The notes below the pieces were generated by a model. The model had not been told where the DNA came from. It saw nothing but the letters and a program-made list of their open reading frames with translations, and searched no databases. From Xenorhabdus vietnamensis (lineage in GTDB: Bacteria; Pseudomonadota; Gammaproteobacteria; Enterobacterales; Enterobacteriaceae), in NCBI RefSeq assembly GCF_002127535.1, contig NZ_MUBJ01000006.1, positions 7,933 to 71,932 on the forward strand: a stretch of DNA of 64,000 nucleotides, written 5' to 3'. Positions 10,360-18,517 of the stretch are shown piece by piece (within the stretch, counting starts at the first letter, position 1; every line of letters starts with the position of its first letter). A program made the position numbers and the translations under genes.

Positions 10360-11796
10360 TTACCTGCGCTCACGCTTTGGGGCTTCCAGCTGATAAAAGC
10401 GTGCATCGGTGCTGTCCGGGATCTGTTTTTGTGGATGCATTCTGATGCGCTGGGTGTCCCGCTCGATAATGGTCAGGATGGCATTGTGAGCCAGTTCGCG
10501 TTTCAGCTGCATCTCATTTTTTAACGCATTGATTTCCCGGTCCAGTGCCTCAATCCGCCGTTCGCCTTCTGCCAGTGCTTCCGATTGTGCCGCCGCATTG
10601 GGTTCTGACATGCCGGTGATAAGCATCCGCCGCATCAGCAACGCCGTCTCTGTGGTTTCTGCCATCGCCAATTCGCCCGCCAAACGCGCTGTCAGTGCGG
10701 CCCTATCCGGATCACGCTGCAACGCCTGAATAACACCCTGAGTCACAACCAGACTGCCGGTTTTCAGTTTCGCCAGATTTGCAGCCGTCGGTTTTTCCGT
10801 GCCGCTGACCAGTTTCACCAATTGTTCTGTATTGGTTTTGGTATGCGCTTCCAGCATCGGGGCAAACCCCGTACCTGCGACTGTTGTGCCCGGCTGGTGT
10901 TTTTCACCACCACTGACGCATTCTGCTGCGTGGATACAGGTACGGATTGCCCGGTCGCCCAGCACGCTGACCACCGCTTCGGCCGCTTCACGTGCATTGC
11001 TGAATTTGCGGCAGGCACTGCCCTCACAATTTTGGGTGCTGACAGACGACTGGCTCAGTACCGGCAGCTGATTCATCATATTAAACCCGGCGCTGGCTAA
11101 ATCACGGGTCGGACGAATGGCATTCTGTCCCTTGCCCCCCTGCCGTTGGCCGCCAATCCACGGATGCCCACTGGCACCGGTCATTTTGCTGCCGGCGTTA
11201 TTGACGCGCACCGCATCACCATCCCCGCCGTTGACCAGGCTTTTGTACTCCTGCAAGGCCGCCGACTGAGTCCATTTGGTGTTCTGCGCAAAATCCATCA
11301 TTTTATTGGCCATCGCCCGGCAATTGAACTGGGCTTTGTCGAACGCCACATTGGCCTGCAAAACGCCGTTAGTCAGCATGTCATACAGCCCCGGATTGGC
11401 CCGCTGGATAATCATCGCCGGCAAGCTGGCTACTGCACCGGTCGCGCCCTGAATCACATCACTCATCAGGTTCTTGAACCCGGCCGTGATACCGTTCAAC
11501 TGATTGCTGACAGTGGCTTTCAGGTCAAAATTGCCGCACATCAAATCCGAGCGCCAGCCCAGCTCCAATCCGCCAAGGGTGGCTGAACCACTGCGACTGG
11601 CAGGTTCAGAAATTACCGAACCGCCCCCCAGAGTATAGAACAGCGTATCGGAAACCGCACCGCTGGCTTCTGCCCCATAGCCCAGTGCGCTGCGGTTCAC
11701 CTGCGGCAATGTCAGGGACAGCCCGGCTGAGTTGGCCTGTGCAGAAGCGATGGTCAACCCGCTGACTATCAGCAATAAGGCGGTTCTTTTCGTCAT
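10360..11796 (-). CDS. ICE transfer protein, TIGR03755 (PFL_4711) family
   Basis: This 478-residue exported protein has a signal peptide in the first ~21 residues (cleavage after AQA). The SDTLFYTLGGGSVIS region and the cysteine pairs in LMCGNFDLKA and AQFNCRAMANKMMDF are typical of the TraH-like periplasmic component conserved in PFGI-1-type ICEs. The C-terminal third is a long helical, probably coiled-coil region (EALDREINALKNEMQLKREL). It lies 14 bp after the TIGR03756 gene and just before the small membrane protein, the canonical order. It probably helps assemble or retract the conjugative pilus in the periplasm. Confidence 0.85.
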   Translation of the reverse strand: MTKRTALLLIVSGLTIASAQANSAGLSLTLPQVNRSALGYGAEASGAVSDTLFYTLGGGSVISEPASRSGSATLGGLELGWRSDLMCGNFDLKATVSNQLNGITAGFKNLMSDVIQGATGAVASLPAMIIQRANPGLYDMLTNGVLQANVAFDKAQFNCRAMANKMMDFAQNTKWTQSAALQEYKSLVNGGDGDAVRVNNAGSKMTGASGHPWIGGQRQGGKGQNAIRPTRDLASAGFNMMNQLPVLSQSSVSTQNCEGSACRKFSNAREAAEAVVSVLGDRAIRTCIHAAECVSGGEKHQPGTTVAGTGFAPMLEAHTKTNTEQLVKLVSGTEKPTAANLAKLKTGSLVVTQGVIQALQRDPDRAALTARLAGELAMAETTETALLMRRMLITGMSEPNAAAQSEALAEGERRIEALDREINALKNEMQLKRELAHNAILTIIERDTQRIRMHPQKQIPDSTDARFYQLEAPKRERR

Positions 11797-11810
11797 TATT
11801 TATCCCTTTT

Positions 11811-12779
11811 TCAGATATCCGTACTGCTGAGAAAACGCTGGCCACGCCGCTGGCAACAACTGTAAGGCTGCCACAGGGCATACGCCTGATTGCCATTGAT
11901 TGCAGCAGTGTGTTCCCCGTCAGGAAACACAGCGCAGGACGGGCTTAACTTCGGTGATAACCGCTGCCATTGGTGATTTTTGGCACCAGTATTTTCGATG
12001 ACCGGTTCCGGTGGCCAGTAACCGGCGGTGCGTATGCCTTTCAGTGTTTGATAAACATGGGGTTGCCCGACACGGGTGATGATATCCGCCACCCGCTGTG
12101 CCACCACGGCAGACGCCTTATCATCATCGGTCTGATTGACAAACCCTGAGCGCGGATAAATATTGCCCCACATATTGCCAGCCATCTGGCTGCCCAGTTC
12201 CCGCTGACCGGGGATCAGGGCTTCCGGATAGAACGATTCCGGCAAACCGGAGCGCCACGCCACAGTATCCAGTGTACTGAGAAAATAAGGCATCAGGAGT
12301 GTGGCCGCGCTGCGGCACGAATAACCGGGAATTTGTCCGCCTATCAGGTTAGTCGCGGGATGCCCGATGGCATCAGCATATTTGAAACGCAGGCTAGTAC
12401 GCCGTTGCCCGGCAATTTGGACATTATGATGACCCCCGCCGGCACTCAGGTGAGATAACGCCCCGGTGACCGTATTTTCCAGTCCGCCGGATAACTGACT
12501 GACCTGCGCCATTTCTGACCACGGGTTACCACCGGGCGCATGATAGGTGGACACCACCGCTTCGGGGAGGTAATGGGTCACCTTAACCGACGTTTTCACG
12601 GTACAACCGTGCCAGCCACAGAGCAGCCAGTAACAGATGCCACTGACCCGCCACTGAATACAGGCGGGCGAGAGACTGCTGGCGACAATCTGGGCGGTAT
12701 TGATTGAGGCCTGTGTAACCGGGGAAAATGCCGCTATTAGGGTGATGAGCGCAGGAAAAGTCACACGTTGAATACTCAT
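11811..12779 (-). CDS. ICE transfer protein, TIGR03756 (PFL_4710) family
   Basis: This 322-residue protein has a signal peptide (cleavage near TQA, residue ~24). It is related to F-type TraU: a cysteine-rich N-terminal part (CIQWRVSGICYWLLCGWHGC) and further cysteines towards the C-terminus (PYSCCQRRGQRF). Its ATG overlaps the stop of the TIGR03757 gene by 4 bp. A second, truncated copy of the first ~110 residues lies at 14254-14640, so this full-length copy is presumably the working one. Confidence 0.86.
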   Translation of the reverse strand: MSIQRVTFPALITLIAAFSPVTQASINTAQIVASSLSPACIQWRVSGICYWLLCGWHGCTVKTSVKVTHYLPEAVVSTYHAPGGNPWSEMAQVSQLSGGLENTVTGALSHLSAGGGHHNVQIAGQRRTSLRFKYADAIGHPATNLIGGQIPGYSCRSAATLLMPYFLSTLDTVAWRSGLPESFYPEALIPGQRELGSQMAGNMWGNIYPRSGFVNQTDDDKASAVVAQRVADIITRVGQPHVYQTLKGIRTAGYWPPEPVIENTGAKNHQWQRLSPKLSPSCAVFPDGEHTAAINGNQAYALWQPYSCCQRRGQRFLSSTDI

Positions 12780-13171
12780 GGTTGATTTTGTTCCCTAAGC
12801 GCGTTGGCTTTTGCCACATCCGCTGTGCCATACACCACATCCCGATCATCAAATACTACTGCCGGATACTTTTGCACGCCTAATTGCCATGCCTGCACCA
12901 TGGCATAATAAGCCTTGATCAGTTGCTGTTCCTGCTGACGCCATTGGGATGATTGTAGTATTGCCTGTGCTTGCTTTGTGGCCTGTTGCAGATCGGCAGA
13001 GAGTTGTGTGAAGATTTGCTGCTGTTGTTCAGCAGTATCCAGCCAGACGACATGACTGTCCGGCGTCAGATTCCCCGATGGGTGCTGACGGTCGGTATAC
13101 ACCACTGTGCCCGCACCTGCACTCCCTGCCACACTCCATCCCAGCAAAAACACTAAATACGGCTTTTTCAT
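12776..13171 (-). CDS. ICE transfer protein, TIGR03757 (PFL_4709) family, copy A
   Basis: This 131-residue exported protein has a signal peptide (cleavage near AGA, residue ~20) followed by VVYTDRQHP. A small thioredoxin-fold-like C-terminal part (QKYPAVVFDDRDVVYGTADV) resembles the C-terminal thioredoxin-like piece of TrbC/TraW proteins. It is translationally coupled to the next gene (4-bp overlap). A second copy exists at 14637-15035: the last ~45 residues are almost identical but the first ~60 are strongly diverged. Confidence 0.84.
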   Translation of the reverse strand: MKKPYLVFLLGWSVAGSAGAGTVVYTDRQHPSGNLTPDSHVVWLDTAEQQQQIFTQLSADLQQATKQAQAILQSSQWRQQEQQLIKAYYAMVQAWQLGVQKYPAVVFDDRDVVYGTADVAKANALREQNQP

Positions 13172-13483
13172 CCTCTCCGCCTCTGCTGCAAACCCTCAGA
13201 CCAGAGTGAAGAAAGCCACAGTAAAAGTCAGCCCGTAACTGATTTTCTGAAAATGAAAATAAACACACCGGCTGACAAAATTTGTGATGAACTCAATGAA
13301 AAATATGCCGATAAAACAATCAGCACCCCATCATAATGAGCAAAAAGTACACGCATAAATAACGGGCTTTGCCTGTCCCTTTCCTGCCCAGCTATCGGGT
13401 GGAGTAAGTCAACGGAAACCGAGCGGCAGCACCGACTGATACACTCTGACCACCATTATCGATTTTGAAAAAGAAGACAATAT
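13172..13483. other. Leader region of the distal transfer genes
   Basis: No gene is supported in this ~310-bp stretch. The part nearest the TIGR03757 copy A gene (about 13229-13264) resembles the leader of copy B (15093-15128) and a scrap just after the virB4-like gene (18483-18512). The rest separates the minus-strand transfer genes from the divergent plus-strand 263-residue gene, so promoters for both directions would be expected here; I see no strong consensus. Confidence 0.4.
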
Positions 13484-14275
13484 ATGATAAATCCAATGCA
13501 AAATGAAATAACCGTTCCAGAAGGCTGGTTTCTTCTTATTAATGGCGAGATCCCCTTTTATTGCGATTGTGGGTGCACTGTCGCCGATTTTGCGGCAGCG
13601 GGAAAACTGATCGGCTATAACAAAAAAAACGGAATTTATTTCAAGTTCGCCTATGAATCCACTGACATAAAAGGGTATGAACCGCAGCCGGGAATATATG
13701 TTCTGACTATCAGAAAATACAATTACACACACAATTCCGGTCATTTTAGCCAATGTATTTATGCGGAAGTGAAACAGACGCAATGTCCGAAAGAATTTAA
13801 AAATATCATGACTGATATGTTAAAAATGTCGGAAGAACAGTCCACTTTTGAAGAAATAAAACGGCCAAAACCACAAGGAAAGTGCACACCTCAGTTACAG
13901 CAGTGCATTAATGATTTTTTTACTCACGTCAAGAAAGACCGCACAGAGGAAATTATGGCCTTAGTCACCTCTTCAATGTATGAAGACGGAGAAGAAAATA
14001 TTCTTTATTTGCGTAAATTGTACTACGGAGACTATGAAAATCCCTTTCAGAGAAATAATTTTATTAAAAGTGAAATACATAAAAAAGTGGTATCGGAGAT
14101 CTACAACTACTTTGAAACACTCGATAAGACAAGAAAACTTGAAAATGGCCGGGATCTTTTTCCCTTTCTTTTTAGTTCCCCAAAATATGATATCAGCACC
14201 ATTGTGCCTAAAAATGTGAGTTTATGCGAAGTGCTTATGAGCATGAGCCATCTTCAGGATGAAAAAATCATGTGA
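13484..14275 (+). CDS. Cargo protein of unknown function, 263 aa
   Basis: This gene runs against the transfer operon, between the two copies of the TIGR03757/03756 module, and is clearly more AT-rich than its neighbours. I recognise no family. The N-terminal part (~1-105) looks like a small beta-rich domain with several cysteines (FYCDCGC, FSQCIYAE, QTQCPKE). The C-terminal part is mostly helical and charged (FIKSEIHKKVVSEIYNYFE). There is no signal peptide or membrane helix. A start at M5 (13496) is also possible. Its position in an ICE insertion site suggests an accessory role such as host interaction, defence or exclusion, but nothing in the sequence proves one. Confidence 0.7.
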   Translation: MINPMQNEITVPEGWFLLINGEIPFYCDCGCTVADFAAAGKLIGYNKKNGIYFKFAYESTDIKGYEPQPGIYVLTIRKYNYTHNSGHFSQCIYAEVKQTQCPKEFKNIMTDMLKMSEEQSTFEEIKRPKPQGKCTPQLQQCINDFFTHVKKDRTEEIMALVTSSMYEDGEENILYLRKLYYGDYENPFQRNNFIKSEIHKKVVSEIYNYFETLDKTRKLENGRDLFPFLFSSPKYDISTIVPKNVSLCEVLMSMSHLQDEKIM

Positions 14276-14640
14276 TAAAGCGTCAGAAGACTATTATCCC
14301 CGGCAGTCAGGTGGGATAACGCCCCGGTGACGGCATTTTCCTGTCCGCCGGATAATCGGCTGACCTGTGCCATTCCTGACCACGGATTACCGCCGGGTGC
14401 ATGATAGGTGGAAATCGCCGCTTCAGGCAGGTAATACGTGACTTTAACCGAAGTTTTCACCGTCCAGCCATGCCAGGAACAAAACAACCAGTAACAAATG
14501 CAGCTGACCCGCCACTGAATACAGGCAGGCGAGAGACTGCTGGCGACAATCTGAGCGGTATTGATTGAGGCCTGCGTAACCGGGGAAAATGCCGCTATTA
14601 GGGTGATAAGCGCAGGAAAAGTCACACGTTGAATACTCAT
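14254..14640 (-). pseudogene. Truncated second copy of the TIGR03756 family gene
   Basis: The first ~113 codons match the full-length gene at 11811-12779 almost residue for residue (same start MSIQRVTFPALITLIAAFSP, few substitutions such as SCICYWLFCSWHG). Homology stops abruptly near base 14299, after which a short unrelated tail ends at 14254. About two thirds of the protein is missing, including the C-terminal cysteines, so it is unlikely to function. It overlaps the preceding TIGR03757 copy B by 4 bp, as in the intact module. Confidence 0.85.
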
Positions 14641-15128
14641 GGTTGAGCCTGCTCCCTGAGTGCACTCGCCTTTGCCACATCCGCTGTGCCATACACTACA
14701 TCACAGTCATCAAATACCACCGCAGGATACTTGCGCACACCTAATTGCCAGGCATCAACAACGGCACGGTAATCATTGAAAATTTGTTGTTCCTGTTCAC
14801 GCCATTGGGGAGATTGCAGCATAGCCTGTGCTTGAATAGCGGCTTGCTGCGGATCGGCAGAAAGGTGAGAGAAGATTTTTTTCTGATATTGTTCAGCCGT
14901 ATCCAGCCAGATAATAGGTGTCTCTGGGGAAAAATTGACGGGAGGATGTTGGCTGTCAGTATAGATAACCATTTTCGCATTGGCCGATAATGATGCCAGC
15001 AATCCCCCCCAGAATAATAGAGCCGACTTCCACATAGTGCACTTCCCGTTTCATCAAGTACCGGGATAGCCTGAAGAAATACGTTGCAGAAATCAGCCAT
15101 TAATTAGTTTTCCGAAAAATGAAAAAAA
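14299..15128 (-). repeat. Diverged duplication of transfer module 12433-13264
   Basis: Bases 14299-15128 and 12433-13264 carry the same order: leader, TIGR03757 gene, 4-bp overlap, and the start of the TIGR03756 gene. Nucleotide similarity is high in the TIGR03756 part and at the 3' end of TIGR03757, and lower in the signal-peptide region and leader. The two copies are in the same orientation and enclose the 263-residue plus-strand gene. Confidence 0.8.
14637..15035 (-). CDS. ICE transfer protein, TIGR03757 family, copy B
   Basis: This complete 132-residue paralogue of the gene at 12776-13171 has its own signal peptide (cleavage near ANA, residue ~20), the IYTDSQHP motif, and the same C-terminal block (RKYPAVVFDDCDVVYGTADV). 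The N-terminal half differs much more from copy A than the C-terminal half does. That pattern fits partial gene conversion or a duplication acquired from a related ICE. It may still be expressed, but its downstream partner is truncated. Confidence 0.8.
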   Translation of the reverse strand: MWKSALLFWGGLLASLSANAKMVIYTDSQHPPVNFSPETPIIWLDTAEQYQKKIFSHLSADPQQAAIQAQAMLQSPQWREQEQQIFNDYRAVVDAWQLGVRKYPAVVFDDCDVVYGTADVAKASALREQAQP

Positions 15129-15165
15129 GAATTGATGTGCAAAGCAAAACATCCCCTATCATTCA

Positions 15166-18100
15166 TTAATGGCCACACGCGAATCCCGTCATCGCCCAAC
15201 CATTTCGCATCCATCTGTCTGTCTCTGCCCAAAACGCCCATTTCGCCTGATGCTCTGCTGAACCTGAGCTGGCTGCCAGATAATCCGTAGAAGTCACATA
15301 AAACTCCCGTGCCCAGCCATTGTAGAGATAAAAATTACCCCATTCTTCATAGAGCTGTTCGAGTGCATATTTGGAGGCAATCCGGCTGCCAAGTGATTTG
15401 CAAAGTTGTTTTGCCTCAGAATAAAACGCTTTCGTCAGGCCGGAGCGCTCAAACCAGGTGTGAACCGTCAAGGTCAATTCGACCTGCTGCCCGGTCTCAT
15501 CAGTACCGGTGAATCTTACTCCGTCAGGATTTTGTTGCACCGTCACCACATCACCCGATACCGTGACCGCTGGAGAATCACTCTGCCAGCTTACCCGGCC
15601 TGTATTGCCTGCCGTGATAAGGCGAAATTTTGCACCACGCCAGAAAACGGAAGGCCCTCTGGTACCAAATGATTTCTGGTTGGCATTGCCGCCCTGACTA
15701 TCAACAGCAACAATATCCTCAATACGCAGCGGCGAAAAAAATTCAATCACTGGCGATTCTTGTTGCTGATCACCGATCCGCGCAATAACCTCACCTTTTC
15801 CCGGATGGTGGCTGACAACAGTTACAGTTGCATTTCCCCAGTAGTCTGTCTGGGTTTTCACAGAAATCATCTCGCTGAAGTCCCCCGACCACTCAACAGT
15901 CTGATCCGAAAGCCCCCAGCCACGACTGTCCATGACCGTGACGGTGAACGTTACCTGCTCAGTGCCATTAGCTACCGCATGGGTTTTATCCACCCGAATA
16001 GTTGACAACAGGGCTTCTTCAAACATAATCACGGGTGCAGCCAACAGCTCATCGCCGACTCGGATCTGCACCTGATGCTCGCCTGTCAACGTACTACTCA
16101 GCTTAACCTGTGTTTGCCCCTGGCTATCCGTTTCTGTTCGTTCTGAAGACAACACACCGCGATCCGTTTGCCAAATCACCGACTGATTTGCCACGGGTAA
16201 CCCCAATGAGTCTTTCACCGTGGCGGTCAACACCACCGTGTCCTGGCCATCGCTTTTCGCCCGGTCTTTATCCACTGTGATCACGGGTTTCAGCCAGCGT
16301 TCAAACGTCACCGGCGCAGCATGAAGTGTTTTTTCCGCCACCTCTGCTTTCATCGTTGCCGTTCCTGAGGTTTGGCTGACTAACCGGGCTGTCGCTTCTC
16401 CCTGGCTGTTTGTCTGCCCCTGCTTATCCAGCAGTTGCCCGTTATCCGCTGACCATTGCACTTTGCTGTTAGCAACGGGTTGATCTGCTGCATCGCGCAC
16501 GTTCACCGTATAAAGGATGCTGTCCTGACCATCGGCAATAGCCGTTTGTTTGTCCGCCTGAAGCGTATGAGTTAGCGAGGCAATAAAGCTAATTGAAGAA
16601 TACATCACCATTTCGCTGCCAACCACCACCGTCACTTCCGCATTTCCTGACACCCGGCTGGTTAAATAAGCGGTGGCCTGCCCTTTCGCATTAGTCATTA
16701 ATGAAAATGAGGAGAACTGTCCAATATTGGTCTGCCAGCCAACGGCTTGATTTGGAACAGGTTGACCGTCGGCGTTTTTAACCGTGACAGTCAAGGACGC
16801 CATGGCTTTTCCATTCGCCTTAACGCTCTGTTTATCAACGGTGATTTCGGGTATCAGCACCGCATCAAACTGTACCGAAAGCGCCATGGTAACGTGCTCA
16901 TCGACAGCAACGCGTACGGTGTGCAGACCCTGCTGACGGCTGCGGAGCACAACCGCTGCCTGCCCCTGTGCATCCGTGTTCTGCCGGGTTTGGGCTAATT
17001 CGCCTTTATCACTTGACCAGATAACCGTTTGATTAGGGACGGGAGTCCCCTCCTGATCGGTAACAAGGACGGTATAGATCACATTATCATGGCCATCGGC
17101 TTTAGCCTGCGTTTTATTCGCTGTCACCTGCAATCGCTTTTCTGTCGGCAAACTCACCATCATGATTTCTGCCCGGTTGGAACGGTTACCCCGGCTGTCG
17201 ATGGCTATTCCCGCAAGCCGAACAGGTTTTTCCGTGGCTTTCGGCAACCGTAACGTCACTTTCTCCGGCCGTTGATCAAGCATTTTCCCGCCTGCCTGCT
17301 GTAATTCAGCCGTATCCAGCTCTAAACGTGCCAACGGATATTTGGATTGGATAATCGGTACAAAGGTCACTTCCTTGCCTTCATATCCGTTGATTGATGC
17401 AGGGAAAGCCAGTGTCAGCAACGTTTGTTTCTGATAATCCAACACCATATCGCTGCGGCGATTTACAACATCAAATTGGCTGGATCTTAAATTGCGCAAT
17501 GGCGCGACTGCGTTTGGATCAAACTGTTGGCTGAACGGAACGCCCAATTGATAATTGAGGTTCAGAGTAAAACGGTTCTCACTGACACCTTGTTTACCCT
17601 GCCGAAAATCTGCGCCCAGTGTCACTAAGGGAACTGGCGTGTAAGTCAGCCCGGTGGTGACGCTATACGGATTTTTCTGGCGTTCTGATTCCCCCAATAA
17701 TGCAACCTGCTGCCCGTAATAGTGTTCATACTTCAATTGCCCGCCCCAATGAGGAAAAGCAGGCAAATACGCTTCGGCCTGAATATCCCAGCCATTGGCC
17801 GGTCTTGCATCAAAATCCGTGAGCCTCGCGGTTTTCCAGTGAGATAAGCGCTGGTAAAGATTGGCGGACAATTTGACGTTATCATGCCAGGCTTCCAGCC
17901 CAAGACTGTAACGGTGATGCAGCTCCGGCCACAACGCATCCCAGAAGACATTGGCACCCCATAACCAATTATCGGCGACATAACGATAGCCAAATCCGAC
18001 TGCCGTTGTTGTCTGACCGTGATGGTTTTTTACCCCTAACTGGCTGAATGCAGTACCCGAAACTGGTTGATAAAAAGGCAGTAACCAATCAAATGAAATG

Positions 18101-18414
18101 TCTTTTAACGAAAAATGATTGTCGAAAGGGAGTGTGAGGCGGGCATTGCCGTATTGATTTAACCACGGTGTCAGTGTCGACGCCACCGCAGACGTTAACT
18201 TCTGGGCGGCCATTGTTTTTGCCGCTTCGCTGGGTGATTGCGATTGAGTAAGTTGACTCCATTGGGCGGTGATTTCGGCCAGTTTTTGTGTCTGCGGGTC
18301 TTGGTTTTGATCTTCTGGCATAGCCTGACCGGAAAAACTCAGTGACAGACTTAACAAGCTGATAATCAGAGATTTTGTTCTATTATACCAAGTGGATTGG
18401 ATTTTTTGCACCAC
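15166..18414 (-). CDS. Invasin/intimin-like inverse autotransporter adhesin
   Basis: This 1082-residue outer-membrane adhesin begins with a signal peptide (~1-32). A helical linker is followed by the inverse-autotransporter barrel (~65-300; TLPFDNHFSLKDISFDWLLP, VGFGYRYVADNWLWGANVFW). Five Big-1 immunoglobulin-like repeats follow from ~425, each starting with a 'D/NK..A.ADG' motif and containing 'P.P.Q.V.W'. Next comes a Big-2-like segment (~915-985). The end is a C-terminal lectin-like domain with a cysteine pair (EAKQLCKSLGSRIASKYALE and GFACGH). There is no LysM domain. The start is GTG at 18414. It lies inside the ICE transfer operon between the virB4-like and TIGR03757 genes, so it is cargo. 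Adhesion to host or mating cells is inferred. Confidence 0.9.
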   Translation of the reverse strand: MVQKIQSTWYNRTKSLIISLLSLSLSFSGQAMPEDQNQDPQTQKLAEITAQWSQLTQSQSPSEAAKTMAAQKLTSAVASTLTPWLNQYGNARLTLPFDNHFSLKDISFDWLLPFYQPVSGTAFSQLGVKNHHGQTTTAVGFGYRYVADNWLWGANVFWDALWPELHHRYSLGLEAWHDNVKLSANLYQRLSHWKTARLTDFDARPANGWDIQAEAYLPAFPHWGGQLKYEHYYGQQVALLGESERQKNPYSVTTGLTYTPVPLVTLGADFRQGKQGVSENRFTLNLNYQLGVPFSQQFDPNAVAPLRNLRSSQFDVVNRRSDMVLDYQKQTLLTLAFPASINGYEGKEVTFVPIIQSKYPLARLELDTAELQQAGGKMLDQRPEKVTLRLPKATEKPVRLAGIAIDSRGNRSNRAEIMMVSLPTEKRLQVTANKTQAKADGHDNVIYTVLVTDQEGTPVPNQTVIWSSDKGELAQTRQNTDAQGQAAVVLRSRQQGLHTVRVAVDEHVTMALSVQFDAVLIPEITVDKQSVKANGKAMASLTVTVKNADGQPVPNQAVGWQTNIGQFSSFSLMTNAKGQATAYLTSRVSGNAEVTVVVGSEMVMYSSISFIASLTHTLQADKQTAIADGQDSILYTVNVRDAADQPVANSKVQWSADNGQLLDKQGQTNSQGEATARLVSQTSGTATMKAEVAEKTLHAAPVTFERWLKPVITVDKDRAKSDGQDTVVLTATVKDSLGLPVANQSVIWQTDRGVLSSERTETDSQGQTQVKLSSTLTGEHQVQIRVGDELLAAPVIMFEEALLSTIRVDKTHAVANGTEQVTFTVTVMDSRGWGLSDQTVEWSGDFSEMISVKTQTDYWGNATVTVVSHHPGKGEVIARIGDQQQESPVIEFFSPLRIEDIVAVDSQGGNANQKSFGTRGPSVFWRGAKFRLITAGNTGRVSWQSDSPAVTVSGDVVTVQQNPDGVRFTGTDETGQQVELTLTVHTWFERSGLTKAFYSEAKQLCKSLGSRIASKYALEQLYEEWGNFYLYNGWAREFYVTSTDYLAASSGSAEHQAKWAFWAETDRWMRNGWAMTGFACGH

Positions 18415-18419
18415 GAGTT

Positions 18420-18452
18420 GTTACCCTTTTCATTCATGCTGAAAGGGGTAAC
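18420..18452 (-). promoter_or_regulatory. Stem-loop directly upstream of the invasin start
   Basis: A 13-bp inverted repeat with one mismatch (GTTACCCTTTTCA / TGAAAGGGGTAAC, 7-base loop) ends only 5 bases before the GTG start. On the transcript its 3' arm contains the purine-rich AAGGG that could serve as ribosome-binding site, so the fold would hide it. It could act as a translational switch or as an attenuator between virB4 and the adhesin. The function is inferred. Confidence 0.45.
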
Positions 18453-18517
18453 ATGCCGAAAACACAGCTTAAGTACCGCGCTTAATTCTTTTTTCGAACA
18501 TGAAAATTAAACGACTG

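Noticed and set aside
11146-11586. 146-codon plus-strand frame
   Set aside because: Antisense to the TIGR03755-type gene, no independent signals.
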